Source of the DNA: Ascoidea rubescens DSM 1968
Taxonomy: Eukaryota > Ascomycota > Saccharomycetes > Ascoideales > Ascoideaceae
Length of the DNA stretch: 64,000 nt
Direction: 5' to 3'
Assembly: GCF_001661345.1 (NCBI RefSeq)
Contig: NW_017962913.1
Location: 873,428-937,427 of the forward strand
Part shown: one piece after another, positions 18,204 through 29,179 of the stretch
How the letters are laid out: each line of letters opens with the position of its first letter
Numbering within the stretch: the first letter of the stretch is position 1
Program-made: the position numbers and the translations under genes
Notes under the pieces: model-generated
Told to the model about the DNA's origin: nothing
Seen by the model: the letters and a program-made list of their open reading frames with translations, nothing else
The model's database searches: none

Positions 18204-19703
18204 TTAAAACCAAGGTGTTTTATCTTTAAGATTAGCAAGCAAACCCTTTTGATGTGGAATATACTCAACTCTATGATAAGAGTTGATATTTTTTCTTAAA
18301 ACAATTTGATAGCAAGTAGCTGAACCTTGTCTTGAAATAATAGTTGAAGAAGCTAAAAAGAATTCCCAAATTCTAAACCACTTGATACCATATTTATTGA
18401 CAACCTTATCTCTGTTGCCTAACCAATTACGGTACCATCTCCAAAGAGTACCAGAATAATGAACACCGATATTATCGATTGATACAACTTCAAAGCCTGT
18501 GCCTTCCAATTTCGAAATGACAAAATCTAAAGGAGTTGAGGCATCAGCACCTGGAAAGATATATCTGTTCATGAATAAACCCCAGATTAAATCTTCATAT
18601 TGCCAGTGTTTTCTAATACCGGCGTATTGGAGAAAAAACAAACCGTCGTCATCTAGCATATCATAAACTTGTTGTAAGAAAGAACCAAATTTTCTGATGC
18701 CTACATGTTCAGCCATTTCAAGACAAGTGATTTTATTGTAACCGCCTTGAGGAACTGGGGTATCACGATAATCAAGACATAAGATTTCAGATTGGTCTTT
18801 TGAAACACCATAATGAGCCAATTGGTTATTACCCCATTTAGTTTGGTTGACACCTAAAGTGATACCAGTAACACGAGCACCATATTGAGAAGAAGCAAAA
18901 GCTGCCAAAGTTCCCCAACCACAACCTAAATCCAATAATCTTTCACCTTTTTTCAAATTGATCTTTTCACAGACAATCTTCAATTTGTTATCCTGCATTT
19001 CTTCCAACGTTTCCTCTCTTGTAATATCGGAAATGACACCAGAAGTGTAGACCATTCTGGGACCTAAAAACCAAGTATAGAAGTCGTCGCCACGATCATA
19101 ATGGTCTCTAACTTGTTCTTCATCTTGAGATCTAGTGTGCAAGATGACCTCGGGGATCATTTCAATTAAGAAATATCTGAAAAGGGATAAAGTGAAACTA
19201 AATTTGGACCAGTCATGTCTATATTCTAGAATTTGCAAAGCGTCGCCTTTAAAGGAAACTTTCCCATCGAAATACAATTCGTGAAAGGTTTCCCAAGGTA
19301 TTTTATTTGAACCGGAGTATTTTTGTTTCAAGTCGTCTGTGTGGAATTCTAGATAGTCCTCAACATTTTTGCCTGGGAAAGTAACTTTTTCATTCAATCT
19401 TGGAGAGAAGTTGGACATGACAGTCCAGTAGGCCATCAACACAGGAATAATGGTGAGAATAAAAAAGAAAACAAAGGTGAACAAACCACCACCTAGCTTG
19501 TACTTGATGTAGTAGGGAATCAGCAAAGCCAAACCAATTAAGACCAAGTTGGAAAAGTGCTTTGTGCTTGGACCATCAGCAGGCAATGGGGCATTTTTGA
19601 TAGCAGGATAGTCAGTGGTTCTAATGCCAAACTGGGTGGAAGAAACGTCTCTTACAGCAGAAGCTGGGGTTGCAATGAACTGAAAGTCGCCGTAGGAAGC
19701 CAT
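18204..19703 (-). CDS. MTS1: Sphingolipid C9-methyltransferase
   Basis: A 499-residue membrane enzyme that adds the C9 methyl group to the sphingoid base of fungal glucosylceramide, using S-adenosylmethionine. Two membrane segments lie at about residues 51-69 and 72-95. A cyclopropane-fatty-acid-synthase-like catalytic domain follows. Its SAM motif LLDLGCGWG is at 256-264, and it also has QDEEQVRDHYDRGDDFY, FLGPRMVYTSG, CLEMAEHVG, and the family-typical LFMNRYIFPGADAS and VHYSGTLWRWYRNW. The protein is collinear with Candida albicans Mts1. S. cerevisiae lacks this gene, which helps place the organism outside Saccharomyces. The promoter is shared with the divergent coiled-coil gene and carries CCAAT and CACGTG sites. 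Confidence 0.92.
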   Translation of the reverse strand: MASYGDFQFIATPASAVRDVSSTQFGIRTTDYPAIKNAPLPADGPSTKHFSNLVLIGLALLIPYYIKYKLGGGLFTFVFFFILTIIPVLMAYWTVMSNFSPRLNEKVTFPGKNVEDYLEFHTDDLKQKYSGSNKIPWETFHELYFDGKVSFKGDALQILEYRHDWSKFSFTLSLFRYFLIEMIPEVILHTRSQDEEQVRDHYDRGDDFYTWFLGPRMVYTSGVISDITREETLEEMQDNKLKIVCEKINLKKGERLLDLGCGWGTLAAFASSQYGARVTGITLGVNQTKWGNNQLAHYGVSKDQSEILCLDYRDTPVPQGGYNKITCLEMAEHVGIRKFGSFLQQVYDMLDDDGLFFLQYAGIRKHWQYEDLIWGLFMNRYIFPGADASTPLDFVISKLEGTGFEVVSIDNIGVHYSGTLWRWYRNWLGNRDKVVNKYGIKWFRIWEFFLASSTIISRQGSATCYQIVLRKNINSYHRVEYIPHQKGLLANLKDKTPWF

Positions 19704-20152
19704 TGTCTCTGTTGCGATACCAATTGAAGTTTGTCAAGAGCTGAGATCTCTGGCAAAGAGGAATCTGTCGAAGTTCGATCAAAGGTAATAAAAAGCGTGG
19801 AAAACAGTGCCGCGCTGTGATTGGCCAATCGTGAAAAGTGTTGCACGTGCTGTCTCGGAACTGGGAGCGAGATCCGAGACCTTTTTTTCCAGATCTGTGG
19901 AAGTACTCCACTGCTGTGGAAGCGTTCCATCGCTGCGAAAATGATCCAGCGTTGAGGAAACCTTCCAGCCCGGTGGATCTGTCCCTATTAGGAAGGCGTC
20001 TTTCCGGACAGAACTGAGGTGTCTGTGTTTGTTTCCATTCCTTCTGTGCTGTTGGGCTGAGGACGAGTCGTGAAGAGCTTCTCATCGCCAGTGTTGGGCG
20101 ACACCATTATCTCCCTCTTCTGCTGCCACTGGTGCTGTTGATATTCCCCAAA
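19704..20152. promoter_or_regulatory. Divergent promoter with palindromic CCAAT box and E-box
   Basis: 449 GC-richer bp between MTS1 and the coiled-coil gene. ATTGGCCAAT at 19820-19829 presents CCAAT in both orientations, the Hap2/3/5 recognition site. CACGTG follows at 19844-19849. GTTCGATC near 19764 looks weakly like a tRNA T-loop, but no cloverleaf can be built around it. A TCTTCTGCTGCC pyrimidine stretch (20115-20127) precedes the plus-strand gene. Confidence 0.5.
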
Positions 20153-20993
20153 ATGCCCAGCAGAAACACCGAGCCCTACGTCCTTTACTCCCACAGGAAG
20201 GCCTCCTCCATGATCTCAGAGAGCCACTTCAAGTCCTACAACAGCGACGACGACGAGCTGGACTGTTTCAATCCTGAGCTGCTTCAGGTCAAGAAGAAAC
20301 CATACTTTGCTGTCAACGAAAACGACCAGAGCTTTGTCAACCAGAAGAGGAAGCTATCCAAGTCTATAATGAGATCCAGATCCAGATCAAATTCTTCCCT
20401 ATCTTATACCCATTTCTCCCACTCGATATCCACCATCGAGTCTGAATCCCAGCTCTTGACCTTGCTCAAAAACGACTTGATCAAATTGGAAAAACTTTAC
20501 ACTGATGAGTTAGTTAAAACCTCTCAATATTCTTATGAACAAGAAAACCTTGAAAAAGAACTATTAAACAAAGAAAAGGCTTTGTTGAACCAGTCAACCC
20601 AAATTCAAAACATATCAAGACTAAAAAGGGACTTGGAAAAAAAACTAAAATTGGAACTAGAATTGCATGAGAACGATTACTCAAATTGGTTAGATGAAAA
20701 ATACAATTATGAACTAAAAATAAAAAATTTGCAAAACAAAATTAAAGAAGATGAGTTTTTAATTCAGGAACTATCAAGTTCGAATTTCAATTTGAATCCG
20801 AAATTAAATTTAAAATACGAAAACAAATTATTACTTGAAGATAATTCCTTCAACTCTTTAAACGACTCTTTTAATAAATCTTTAACTAAATCGCTCAACA
20901 ATTCTTTTAATTCTACTCAAAATGATATGAGTTTTGAAAATGATAACTCAAATTTTTACAACATTTCTTCATCAAATAACGATCTCGATCTCG

Positions 20994-21029
<36 letters not shown>

Positions 21030-22843
21030 TCAAATTAACTGTCCTCAAAACGAAACTAAACTCGCTCAATCAAAGTCTTCAGGCTGAAAAGAATAACGTA
21101 AAATTACTAAAAGATAATTTGAAATTTAAAAATATTGAAAATAAAAAATTAAATGAAAAAAATGTAATTTTAAAACAAAATTTAAGCAATTTAAACAACT
21201 TAAACAACTCAAATTCAAATTCAAATTCAAATTCAAATAATAAACAAAATCTAAATGTTGATGATTATTTGAATGATCTAGACTCAAAATCAATAATTTC
21301 ATACTCAAACTCGGTTTTATCAAAACTAGATGATGAAATTAATAATAATGATAACGAAACAGATAATGATAACGATAACATTATCTCCAAGAACGAAAAA
21401 ATTAAAAAAATTATATCAAATGATAACAACAACGATAAAGCTATATCAAACTATTTCGCAAACTCTCTAGATTATGAATTGAAAAATCTTAAGCTATACG
21501 ATGCCTCTTCTCTCATGTCCGAAACCGTATCCCAACAAATCTCTGACATAGAAAAACAATACAAATTACAAACTCAACAACTACTAAATACTCAGTTCCA
21601 ACTAAAAAGTCTTAAAAATGAAAACAGACAACTATATCTATTATTAAATCAACTATTAAATCACTCTCAAAATCAAACTAACGTAACCAACAATATAATC
21701 AATATCAATAACAACGTTATAAATCAAAACAACTCTCTAAATTTAAGTTTAAATTTAAATCCAAAGAACTCAAATTCGGAACTTGAAAAACAAATAGCTG
21801 ATCAAAGTAAAAAATTTTTAGCTGAAAGGAAAATTCTTAGAATTCAATCAAATCAAGTCTTCAACTCTCTCGATAAACCTTATATAAAGAGAGCTTTATC
21901 AAGCAATATAAATTCAGTTTATTCAATGGATGATAAATCATCAGGTTTAAAAAATAAAATATCCATTAATAAAGAAAACATTGAAAATACCCAAAATACT
22001 CAATCAACTGACAACCATGATTTATCAACCGATACCATTAAAACTATTGAAGAACTCAAGACTCCCAAAATCAGAAGAACCAGTTTTGTAACAAATAACT
22101 CAAAGACATTATCAACAACTAAAACATCTAGAATTAACCTGATCGGAACCATGATAATTCCTTGTGGTCCAATAGTTAGGGAAAATGACAATAATTATAA
22201 AAAAGTCTCTGAGCCGCGAAAGAGTTTAGTTCGGCGGAATAAAGGCAAGAATTACTCGATTCCTGTCTTGAATATTCAAAAAACTAGAAAAAGTATAAGT
22301 AAAAGTAGAAACAGAAAAAAAAGAAAATATAACAATGGAGAAAGCGATGATGAGCAAGACAATGAATCCTCAATATTTTTCTTTAAAGATACTTTAAATC
22401 AAAAAAAACCTATTAACGTTAATCCTATAAAAATCAATCCTGAAAACTATCGTTCAACAATTGACGATATTAAATTAAATATTGATATAAAGAAGACCTC
22501 ATCTGATTTGAATGTCATTGATAGTGATGATGAATTTGACATATCTAACATTTCAGCATCAACAAATTTTAACAATAGTATTAATGATAGCAATTTATCA
22601 ATGGCGACCCTGACATTGGATAATATTCGCAAAAGAGATAAATCAATAATTTTTGCTCCAATTGAAGAAATTAATAAGACAATTTTCAAAAATTTTAAAT
22701 TTAAATTTTTTAAAAGTTGCAAAATACATTTATTTAATTGTAACTGTGATGAACAATTAAAAAAAAACCCTGCCAAACTTTTATTGAGAAACGTCGCCCT
22801 CCATAGGGGTGATGTAAGTTATATGGACTTGAATGTTGATTGA
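20153..22843 (+). CDS. Coiled-coil protein of unknown function
   Basis: An 896-residue protein I do not recognise. The N-terminus (MPSRNTEPYVLYSHRKASS) is basic and Ser-rich. Residues about 95-230 are strongly helical, with Leu/Lys/Glu heptads typical of coiled coil. Further coiled-coil segments lie near 300-345 and 470-510, separated by Asn/Asp runs, including a poly-Asn block at 20997-21029. The C-terminal 200 residues are more ordered, with a basic stretch (RKSISKSRNRKKRKY) and a distinctive last 45 residues containing FKFFKSCKIHLFNCNCDEQL and LLRNVALHRGDVSYMDLN. That end may be the conserved part. The architecture resembles spindle-pole or cytoskeletal scaffolds, but this is only a guess. 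The frame runs upstream to a GTG; the first ATG is at 20153. Confidence 0.75.
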
Positions 22844-23179
22844 ATTTTTCAAAACAAAATAAATAACACTCATTACTTTTGTTGATATATATTTTTATCT
22901 AAGTTTTTTATTATTTGATCATTTTTTTCCCTAAATTTTTTTTGTTTTCTTGGTTTTATCTTCATGTTTGTTTTTATTTTGATTTTTATTTTTATTTTTA
23001 TTTGTTTTTACATATTCTTTTTGGTTTAATGTTGATATACATTGAAAAGCACAGAAATGCAGAAAAGACAAGAAAATAGAGAATAGAAAAAAGAAAAAAG
23101 GAAAAAAAATATCTATACAGTACATTATACAATATTAAAATATACATTATCAGATTTAATTGAATTGTTTTTATTTCAA
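22844..23179. other. Convergent AT-rich intergenic region
   Basis: 336 bp between the ends of the coiled-coil gene and DUS1. It holds TTTTTATTTTTA-type repeats (22970-23010) and purine-rich AGAAAA sequence (23050-23110). No gene or RNA is apparent. Confidence 0.45.
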
Positions 23180-24469
23180 TTAGGCAGCAATTTGAGTAGT
23201 AATATTCTGAATTTGACAGGAATTGTCTGTTTTTTCAATTGGGGTATCTTGAACAGTATTCAAGATTCTTTTATTGGATGCAAGACTATTGACAGTTCTG
23301 AAATAAGGTTGACATCTCCAATAAGGAATTTGTTTATAATTGCCACCAAATGGTTTTTGATCTAATAAAGTTATTTGGTCTAATTGGTCGATATTTTGTT
23401 GAGAGTAAATTGAGTTTACGGCATTTTCGACATCGGATACTATTTGATCCCATTTTTGTAGATATTGTGAATTTGATAATTTTTTCATATTTGAAGTATT
23501 TGTTGATATATTCTGTCTTATATCAGTATGGTGAGGTAAAAAGGAAACTAACAATTTGAAAAAATGGGATCTGATTGCCTTTAGAGATGAGTAGCTTTTG
23601 CCATCAAGAGATTTCACTATTTCGTAATATTGTCTTAAGATGATATCTACTCTTGGATACTGGATATCAATAAGGTCATAATGAGAGGGGTGATTCATGA
23701 ATACGGCAGGATTGTATAGGTTACCTTCAGCAGACATGACAGCATTTGTGTTTGTAAAATTTAAACAGGTATCAATATCTTCAGAGTATAGGATATTACC
23801 ATTTGAGAATAAGATTGTTTCAGGGGGCAAATCTCGGCGAAGTTTTTCTATGATGGTCCAATCAGCTAGACCAGTTAATTGGCCTTTCATTACTCGTGTT
23901 CTTGTATGGACAGTTAGAAACTGGGCGCCGGATTTTAGGATTAATTTTGCGTATTCCAAGGTCTTTTCGTAGTCTTTATAAACTCTTATCTTTGCAGTGA
24001 TGGGAACGTCTATGTTTTTGTGCAAGGCTTTGATTAACGATTCAACAATATCCCAATCATCCATCAAGAAAGAACCATATTTGCCCTTTTTAGCTATTGC
24101 CTGGGGGCAGCCAAGGTTCAAGTCAATAGCATCGCATTGATGTTGAAGCAATTTTGCAGCATCGACGAGGTGTGTTGGATCGTTGGCACAGAACTGAACA
24201 ATCAAGGGACGATCAAACTCAGGGTTTCCATCCAAACCTTCAGTCCACATTTCGTTTCTGTATTTTGGAGACTGGGAGAATAGTCTGGCGTGGATCATGG
24301 GAGTATAGCACAAATCAGCCCCATGCTTCCTGGACAAGATTCGCCAGGCCAACTCGCTCTGGTCAACCATGGGAGCAACTATCTTCTTGGGACAGCCTAG
24401 CTTCTGGTACAAATCAGGCCCAGTGAGCTTCTTTTTGAAAAAATTCTCTGCCATCTTCTTTGATATCAT
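23180..24469 (-). CDS. DUS1: tRNA-dihydrouridine(16/17) synthase
   Basis: A 429-residue flavoenzyme that reduces uridines 16 and 17 in the tRNA D-loop using NADPH and FMN. It has the Dus TIM-barrel sequence: KKIVAPMVDQSELAWRILSR (FMN binding), LIVQFCANDP, DAIDLNLGCPQAIAKKGKYG with the catalytic Cys, ITAKIRVY, LTVHTRTR, FSNGNILY and VMSAEGNLYNPAVF. The C-terminus carries SHFFKLLVSFLPHHTD and PYWRCQPYFR as in yeast Dus1. The ATG at 24469 gives a short N-terminus; the next ATG at 24454 is also plausible. I found no CTG codon in frame anywhere in this gene. It is divergent from the HapX-like gene. Confidence 0.93.
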   Translation of the reverse strand: MISKKMAENFFKKKLTGPDLYQKLGCPKKIVAPMVDQSELAWRILSRKHGADLCYTPMIHARLFSQSPKYRNEMWTEGLDGNPEFDRPLIVQFCANDPTHLVDAAKLLQHQCDAIDLNLGCPQAIAKKGKYGSFLMDDWDIVESLIKALHKNIDVPITAKIRVYKDYEKTLEYAKLILKSGAQFLTVHTRTRVMKGQLTGLADWTIIEKLRRDLPPETILFSNGNILYSEDIDTCLNFTNTNAVMSAEGNLYNPAVFMNHPSHYDLIDIQYPRVDIILRQYYEIVKSLDGKSYSSLKAIRSHFFKLLVSFLPHHTDIRQNISTNTSNMKKLSNSQYLQKWDQIVSDVENAVNSIYSQQNIDQLDQITLLDQKPFGGNYKQIPYWRCQPYFRTVNSLASNKRILNTVQDTPIEKTDNSCQIQNITTQIAA

Positions 24470-24807
24470 TCTACCATAGTCTGAGATAAAGCTCTTCTCA
24501 TCTCCAGACAGAAAAAAAAAAAGCACCAAAACCAATCCGGAAACACACGTGATTTTTCAAGACCTCCGTTCTGGCTACGCTTTCACGCGCCGATTTGCTC
24601 CGACGCGCTTCGGATCGCGGTTGGCTTTTCCCGCGCTTCCACTGTTCCACGCCGACAGGGCCAACGCACGTGCGTCTCGGCCCCGGCGCGGGTCTGAAAA
24701 GTTTTCGCCGACGAGCTTCCGCAGACGAAGGCTCTTCTGCGTCTGCTTCCTCGAAGGCTCCTTCTTCTGCTTCTTCTGATGCCTGTGCTTCCTCTCTAGC
24801 CCCAGCC
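24470..24807. promoter_or_regulatory. GC-rich divergent promoter with two CACGTG boxes
   Basis: 338 bp between DUS1 and the Asn-rich regulator. It contains CACGTG at 24546-24551 and at 24667-24672, followed by a CTTCTGCTTC-type leader (24730-24800). The plus-strand frame is open through this region, but no ATG occurs before 24808. Confidence 0.45.
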
Positions 24808-26880
24808 ATGAGCCCCTCTCACGTCTCCAACACTGCCCAAAGCCCTGTGCCTGTTGCCATTGCTCCCAGAACTCTGGCCAAGGAGTCTGCCTCGGCCGAC
24901 GGCTGCAAAGCCCTCTCCATCGCTCCTTCCTCTGCTTCCTCTGCTGCCAACCAGAACTTGCCTAACAACCCAACTCTCAATCCAAAGGCCTTTCCCAGTG
25001 CCAAAATACTGCCCATCTCCAACAAAGCCTCCTATGCTTCTTCTGTGGCATCGTCCTCCTCTTCTTCCAACAACAGCTCCCATTTGACCAGCTCCTCCAG
25101 CAAGAATATCACTTCTTCCACATCTGCCTCGACCTCTCACTCGATTTCGAATCCCACCATCACCACTACAACCACCAACACCATCACTTCGTCCAGCTCA
25201 AATTCAAAAACAATCATTTCAACTATCAAAAAGTCTCCACTAGCTTCAAATTCGAATCTAACTTCAAATTCAAATTCCAACTCAAATTCCAACTCAAATG
25301 TTGCTGCAAATAACAATACCAATAATCTTCATAATAACGGTTTCTTTTTGAAACCTCAAACCTCGACCATCATTTTAAATAATAAAATCAATACCTACAA
25401 TACCAGCAGTGCAACCAACGAAAACATCAAAAACTACAAGGCTATCTTGGAAAGATTGAAAAGAGAAAAAGAATTATTGGATAACAGATCAAATAATACT
25501 CACAACCAGAATATTGTCAGGAACAATCTCATCAACAACAATACAAATACCAATAACACTAATACCAATATCAATACCAACAATAACAATAACAATAACA
25601 ATAACAATAACAATAATCACAACAGTACTAATACTATTAACAACTACAAAAACAACCACAATAACTATACTACCTTCAACGACTCAAATTCTAACCTTAA
25701 CAATTCAAACAACAATAACAACATCAACTCGAATTTTTCCGTTAATAACTCTCTATCTAATAATAACCTTTTGAATAAGAACTCAAATTATTCGTCAATC
25801 AAACCAAAACCAATTTCTTCAATTCCTCCTAACAATCACTCTACCTCTTCAATAACTGCCAATATTTTAGCTAAATCTTCCTCTTTATTGCAAAAACAAC
25901 AATTATCAAACCAAAATCACCACAATCTTTTAAAAAAATCCCTTATTTCAAACACAACCTATACAACAACTTTACCTTCTTACATTAACAACAATAACAA
26001 TAATAACAATAATAACAATAATAATAATAGCATCAACAAAAATATAAACATGAACATAAATATGAACATGAATATGAATACAAACAAAAACTTACATCCC
26101 AAACCTATCCCAATTAAACCAAAATCAATCTCTCCCAAACCAATCGCTCCTAGGCCTGTTTCTATTCAAATGAAACCTACAACTCAGTCTCAAATTCAAT
26201 CATTACACCAAAACATTATCTCAAACAGACCAATAAATAATAATATCAATAATAATATAAATAATATTAACAACATCAATACTCAGTTTAATAACCAAAA
26301 TAATAATAACATTTCGAACAATATTAATTCAAATTTTAATTCCAACATGATTAACCCCCAACCAAATAACAATAATAATAATAATAATAACAATAATAAC
26401 AATAATAATAATAATAATAGTAATAATAGTAATAATAGTAATAGTAATAATAATAGCTTTGCAAACAACAGCAATAACAATAATAACAATAACAGCAATA
26501 ACGGTAACAACAACAACAACAATAATAATAATAATGTTTTGAATAAAACCTCACCACCTTACTCGAAAAACTCACCATCTGATTCTAGACTCTCAAACAA
26601 AATTAAACAACCAGACTTGAGTTCCCTTTCTGCAAAAGCCGCAAAAGAAGCTGCCATGAAACATCAAGAAGAATTAAAAGTAGTTTTAAAAAATACTGCC
26701 CAAGAAAATGAAAAATTAAGAATTATTATCGAACAACTTCGAAATGAAATCTCTTATTTAAAATTAATTAAAAATGATTCAACAATGAAAAAAGCAATGA
26801 CAACAAAAACAATAGACCCGAAAAGTTTAAGTAACAATAGTGATATCACTCCTACTAATAACATTAACAGCAATAACAAT

Positions 26881-26958
<78 letters not shown>

Positions 26959-28419
26959 CATATGAATAACAATCACATAAATAATGATATGAATATTTCT
27001 AATACCACAAGTATTAGCAGCAATAACCTTAAACCTCAAGTCAATATTCAACCCAAAGTCAAAAGACAACATACCGAAAAGAAACAGAAAAAATCAACGG
27101 CAAAGAAAAAAACAACAAAAAAGAAAGATACTGCTTCTACTTCCTCTACTTTTATTAAACAGGAATCCCCAGAAACTCACAATTTAGGGATTTCAGCTCC
27201 TCCAATGGACAATATAGAACAATTATTATATGAATCATTAACATCTGTTGACATGAATGATTCTCCTCTTTTACAATCTATTCAGATGTCAAATTCTGTT
27301 TCAGAATATAGCATGACTAGTTCAGCTGCTAGTCCCCCATCAATGATGCTAACGCCATCAATAGACCCATCCAACTTATCTACAGTTTCAAATAGATCAA
27401 CTAGAAAATATAAAAATATTGTTCCTAGAACAAGAACAAGACAAAGCAACTCTATCTCTAATTCGATTTCCAATTCGATTTCCAGTTTAAACCCTAGTTC
27501 TCTATCTTTTTATAATAAAACTAATTTTTTCACTCCTGGATTAGAAAGATCTCAATCTACTATTGTTCCCAAATCAGATATTAAAACAGATTCATCATCT
27601 CTAAATTTGATGGATTCTAATTTGGATTCCAATCTAGATTCCAATTTGAGTTCTAATTTAGATTTGAATATCGATTTAGATGATATCATTAGAAATTCTC
27701 ATAAATATAGCAACAGTTTAGATATTTCCAATCCAAATCATAATGACGATGATTCAGCAAGTCAGTTTTCCGTTACAAAACCTATAGTAAGTGATTTAAA
27801 ATCATTGAAACTAGACAGGGTATTGGCATCTCCAACATTTTTAAATAATGAAACAGATAGCTCTAAATCAAACTCTCAATCTAATAGATCTATTTTTCTA
27901 AATAAAAACTTTAATAATAGTTACAACTCTATAAAAAAGCCCTTTGAACCTTGCGGGTTCTGCTCTAATGGGAGCCATTGTTTATGTGCTGAAGCTGCTT
28001 CTGAGTTGATGGCTAGTAATAAAGTGATAAATGAAATTAATAATAAAAGCATACCCTCAAAATTTATAAGTACTAAATTTGACAATATTCCTAAATTCAA
28101 AAACAATGATTTTGAAAAGCATATTGAAATCAAAATTGAAAAGGATTTAGAACCTGAGCCCGACTTTTCAAGTTTTTTAGTGAGTGAAAGTAATAGCAAT
28201 TCTAATAGTAAAATCAATATTAAGAATGAATTTGCAGATGATTTGGATTTAAACATTTTAATAGATAATGATTTAAATCTGAACTTTGATAACAAGGGAA
28301 TTTATAATAAAAAAAGTGATAACAATAGTGGGTTTTTTAACAGGTTTACAAATTCAAAAAGTAATGATGATTTAGATCTATCAATGTTCATCAAACAGGA
28401 TGATGATATGTTTCTGTAA
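24808..28419 (+). CDS. Asn-rich regulator with HapX-type cysteine-rich domain
   Basis: A 1203-residue low-complexity protein. Near the C-terminus C1049-G-F-C1052-x5-C1058-x-C1060-A-E matches the cysteine-rich domain of HapX/Hap43 and Yap5, where it senses iron status through an Fe-S cluster. Residues 609-655 form a leucine zipper (Leu, Thr, Leu, Leu, Leu at seven-residue steps). It is preceded by AKAAKEAAMKHQEEL, which aligns with the HapX/Yap basic region NRAAQRAFRERK but has lost its DNA-contacting Asn and Arg residues. I do not see the Hap4-like WVLPPRPKPGR motif. Lys-rich stretches near 750-775 and acidic Asp/Leu blocks near the end suggest a nuclear activator or repressor. Long Asn runs fill the rest. 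An iron-responsive HapX relative is inferred. The first ATG is at 24808. Confidence 0.55.
26869..26958 (+). repeat. Poly-Asn codon repeat (AAC then AAT blocks)
   Basis: About 30 Asn codons, first AACAAT mixtures, then a block of AAC only, then a block of AAT only, ending at a His codon. The blocks suggest separate trinucleotide expansions. Similar runs occur in the same gene near 25585-25616 and 26365-26420. Confidence 0.75.
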
Positions 28420-28980
28420 AGAGTTGTTTAATTTTTAATTTTCTAATTTTAATTTTTTTTTAAGGTTTTTTTGTTAGTTAAACAATAACATTTTTGAAGA
28501 CTTTTAGATACTTTTGATTCCATTTTCATACTTCATTTTATTCCTTATGGTTTTTTATATAGATATTTTGTGTTATTATTTTTTTAGTTCTTTTCTTTCA
28601 AGTTCAATATTCGAATTTTGTTTCCATGCCAATCTTAACTCTTTTTATCTGTAGTACCAAAACCATTGACCATTGAGTTTTAAATTTTCTAGATTAAAAA
28701 ACGTGTTTGTGCTAAAAGAGTATGTTTTTTTCTACTAATTGGAGCAATGCTATTGTTTAATCCAGTTTAATGAGGTTCTAGAACAATACCGTGCACAACA
28801 TACATGCAGCAGTGTGCAGAGAAGATGTCCGGATATAGCCAGTCTATTTGTTTCTGCTCATCGAAAATGCAAAAACAGTTTCAGTACATATACACACATA
28901 CAGCCGCACGTCTGCCTCAGCATACGTAGAAGCAGCTGCCGGATTGAGCACATCCAACATGCACTTCCCGCACGTGGCAG

Positions 28981-29009
28981 ATGCAGGGTGCTGACTCAGC
29001 ACCCTGCAT
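28981..29009. promoter_or_regulatory. 29-bp perfect palindrome centred on TGACTCA
   Basis: The left arm atgcagggtgctga (28981-28994) and right arm tcagcaccctgcat (28996-29009) are exact reverse complements around a single C at 28995. The centre holds TGACTCA, the Gcn4/AP-1 site, within the longer TGCTGACTCAGCA. It lies 5 bp after a CACGTG box and about 170 bp before the PFK1 ATG. Confidence 0.75.
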
Positions 29010-29089
29010 TGCTTACCCTGCTGTGGTGTATCACCCACTGCGTATCACCTGCTGTTGTTCCTTGTGCTGCAGCGCTTCGACCGTAGGAC

Positions 29090-29097
29090 TATAAATA
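29090..29097 (+). promoter_or_regulatory. PFK1 TATA box
   Basis: TATAAATA, 83 bp before the PFK1 ATG, in a GC-richer context, matches the yeast TATAWAWR consensus. Confidence 0.6.
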
Positions 29098-29179
29098 CTA
29101 AGGCTCCTGTGCTGCTTTTGCTCCTATCTCCAGCTCCAGCTTCACTTTCTGCTTGCGCTCAATTCCTGTTCTACTGGCC

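Larger units (their letters stand above)
28420..29179. promoter_or_regulatory. PFK1 upstream region
   Basis: The first 350 bp are AT-rich 3' sequence of the preceding gene. From about 28780 the DNA becomes GC-rich and carries CACGTG at 28971-28976, a 29-bp palindrome at 28981-29009, TATAAATA at 29090-29097, and a pyrimidine-rich leader directly before the ATG. The arrangement looks like the strong TATA promoter of a glycolytic gene. Confidence 0.6.

Noticed and set aside
28739-29086. 115-codon frame upstream of PFK1
   Set aside because: It overlaps the promoter elements and palindrome, has no family resemblance, and follows the GC-rich island.
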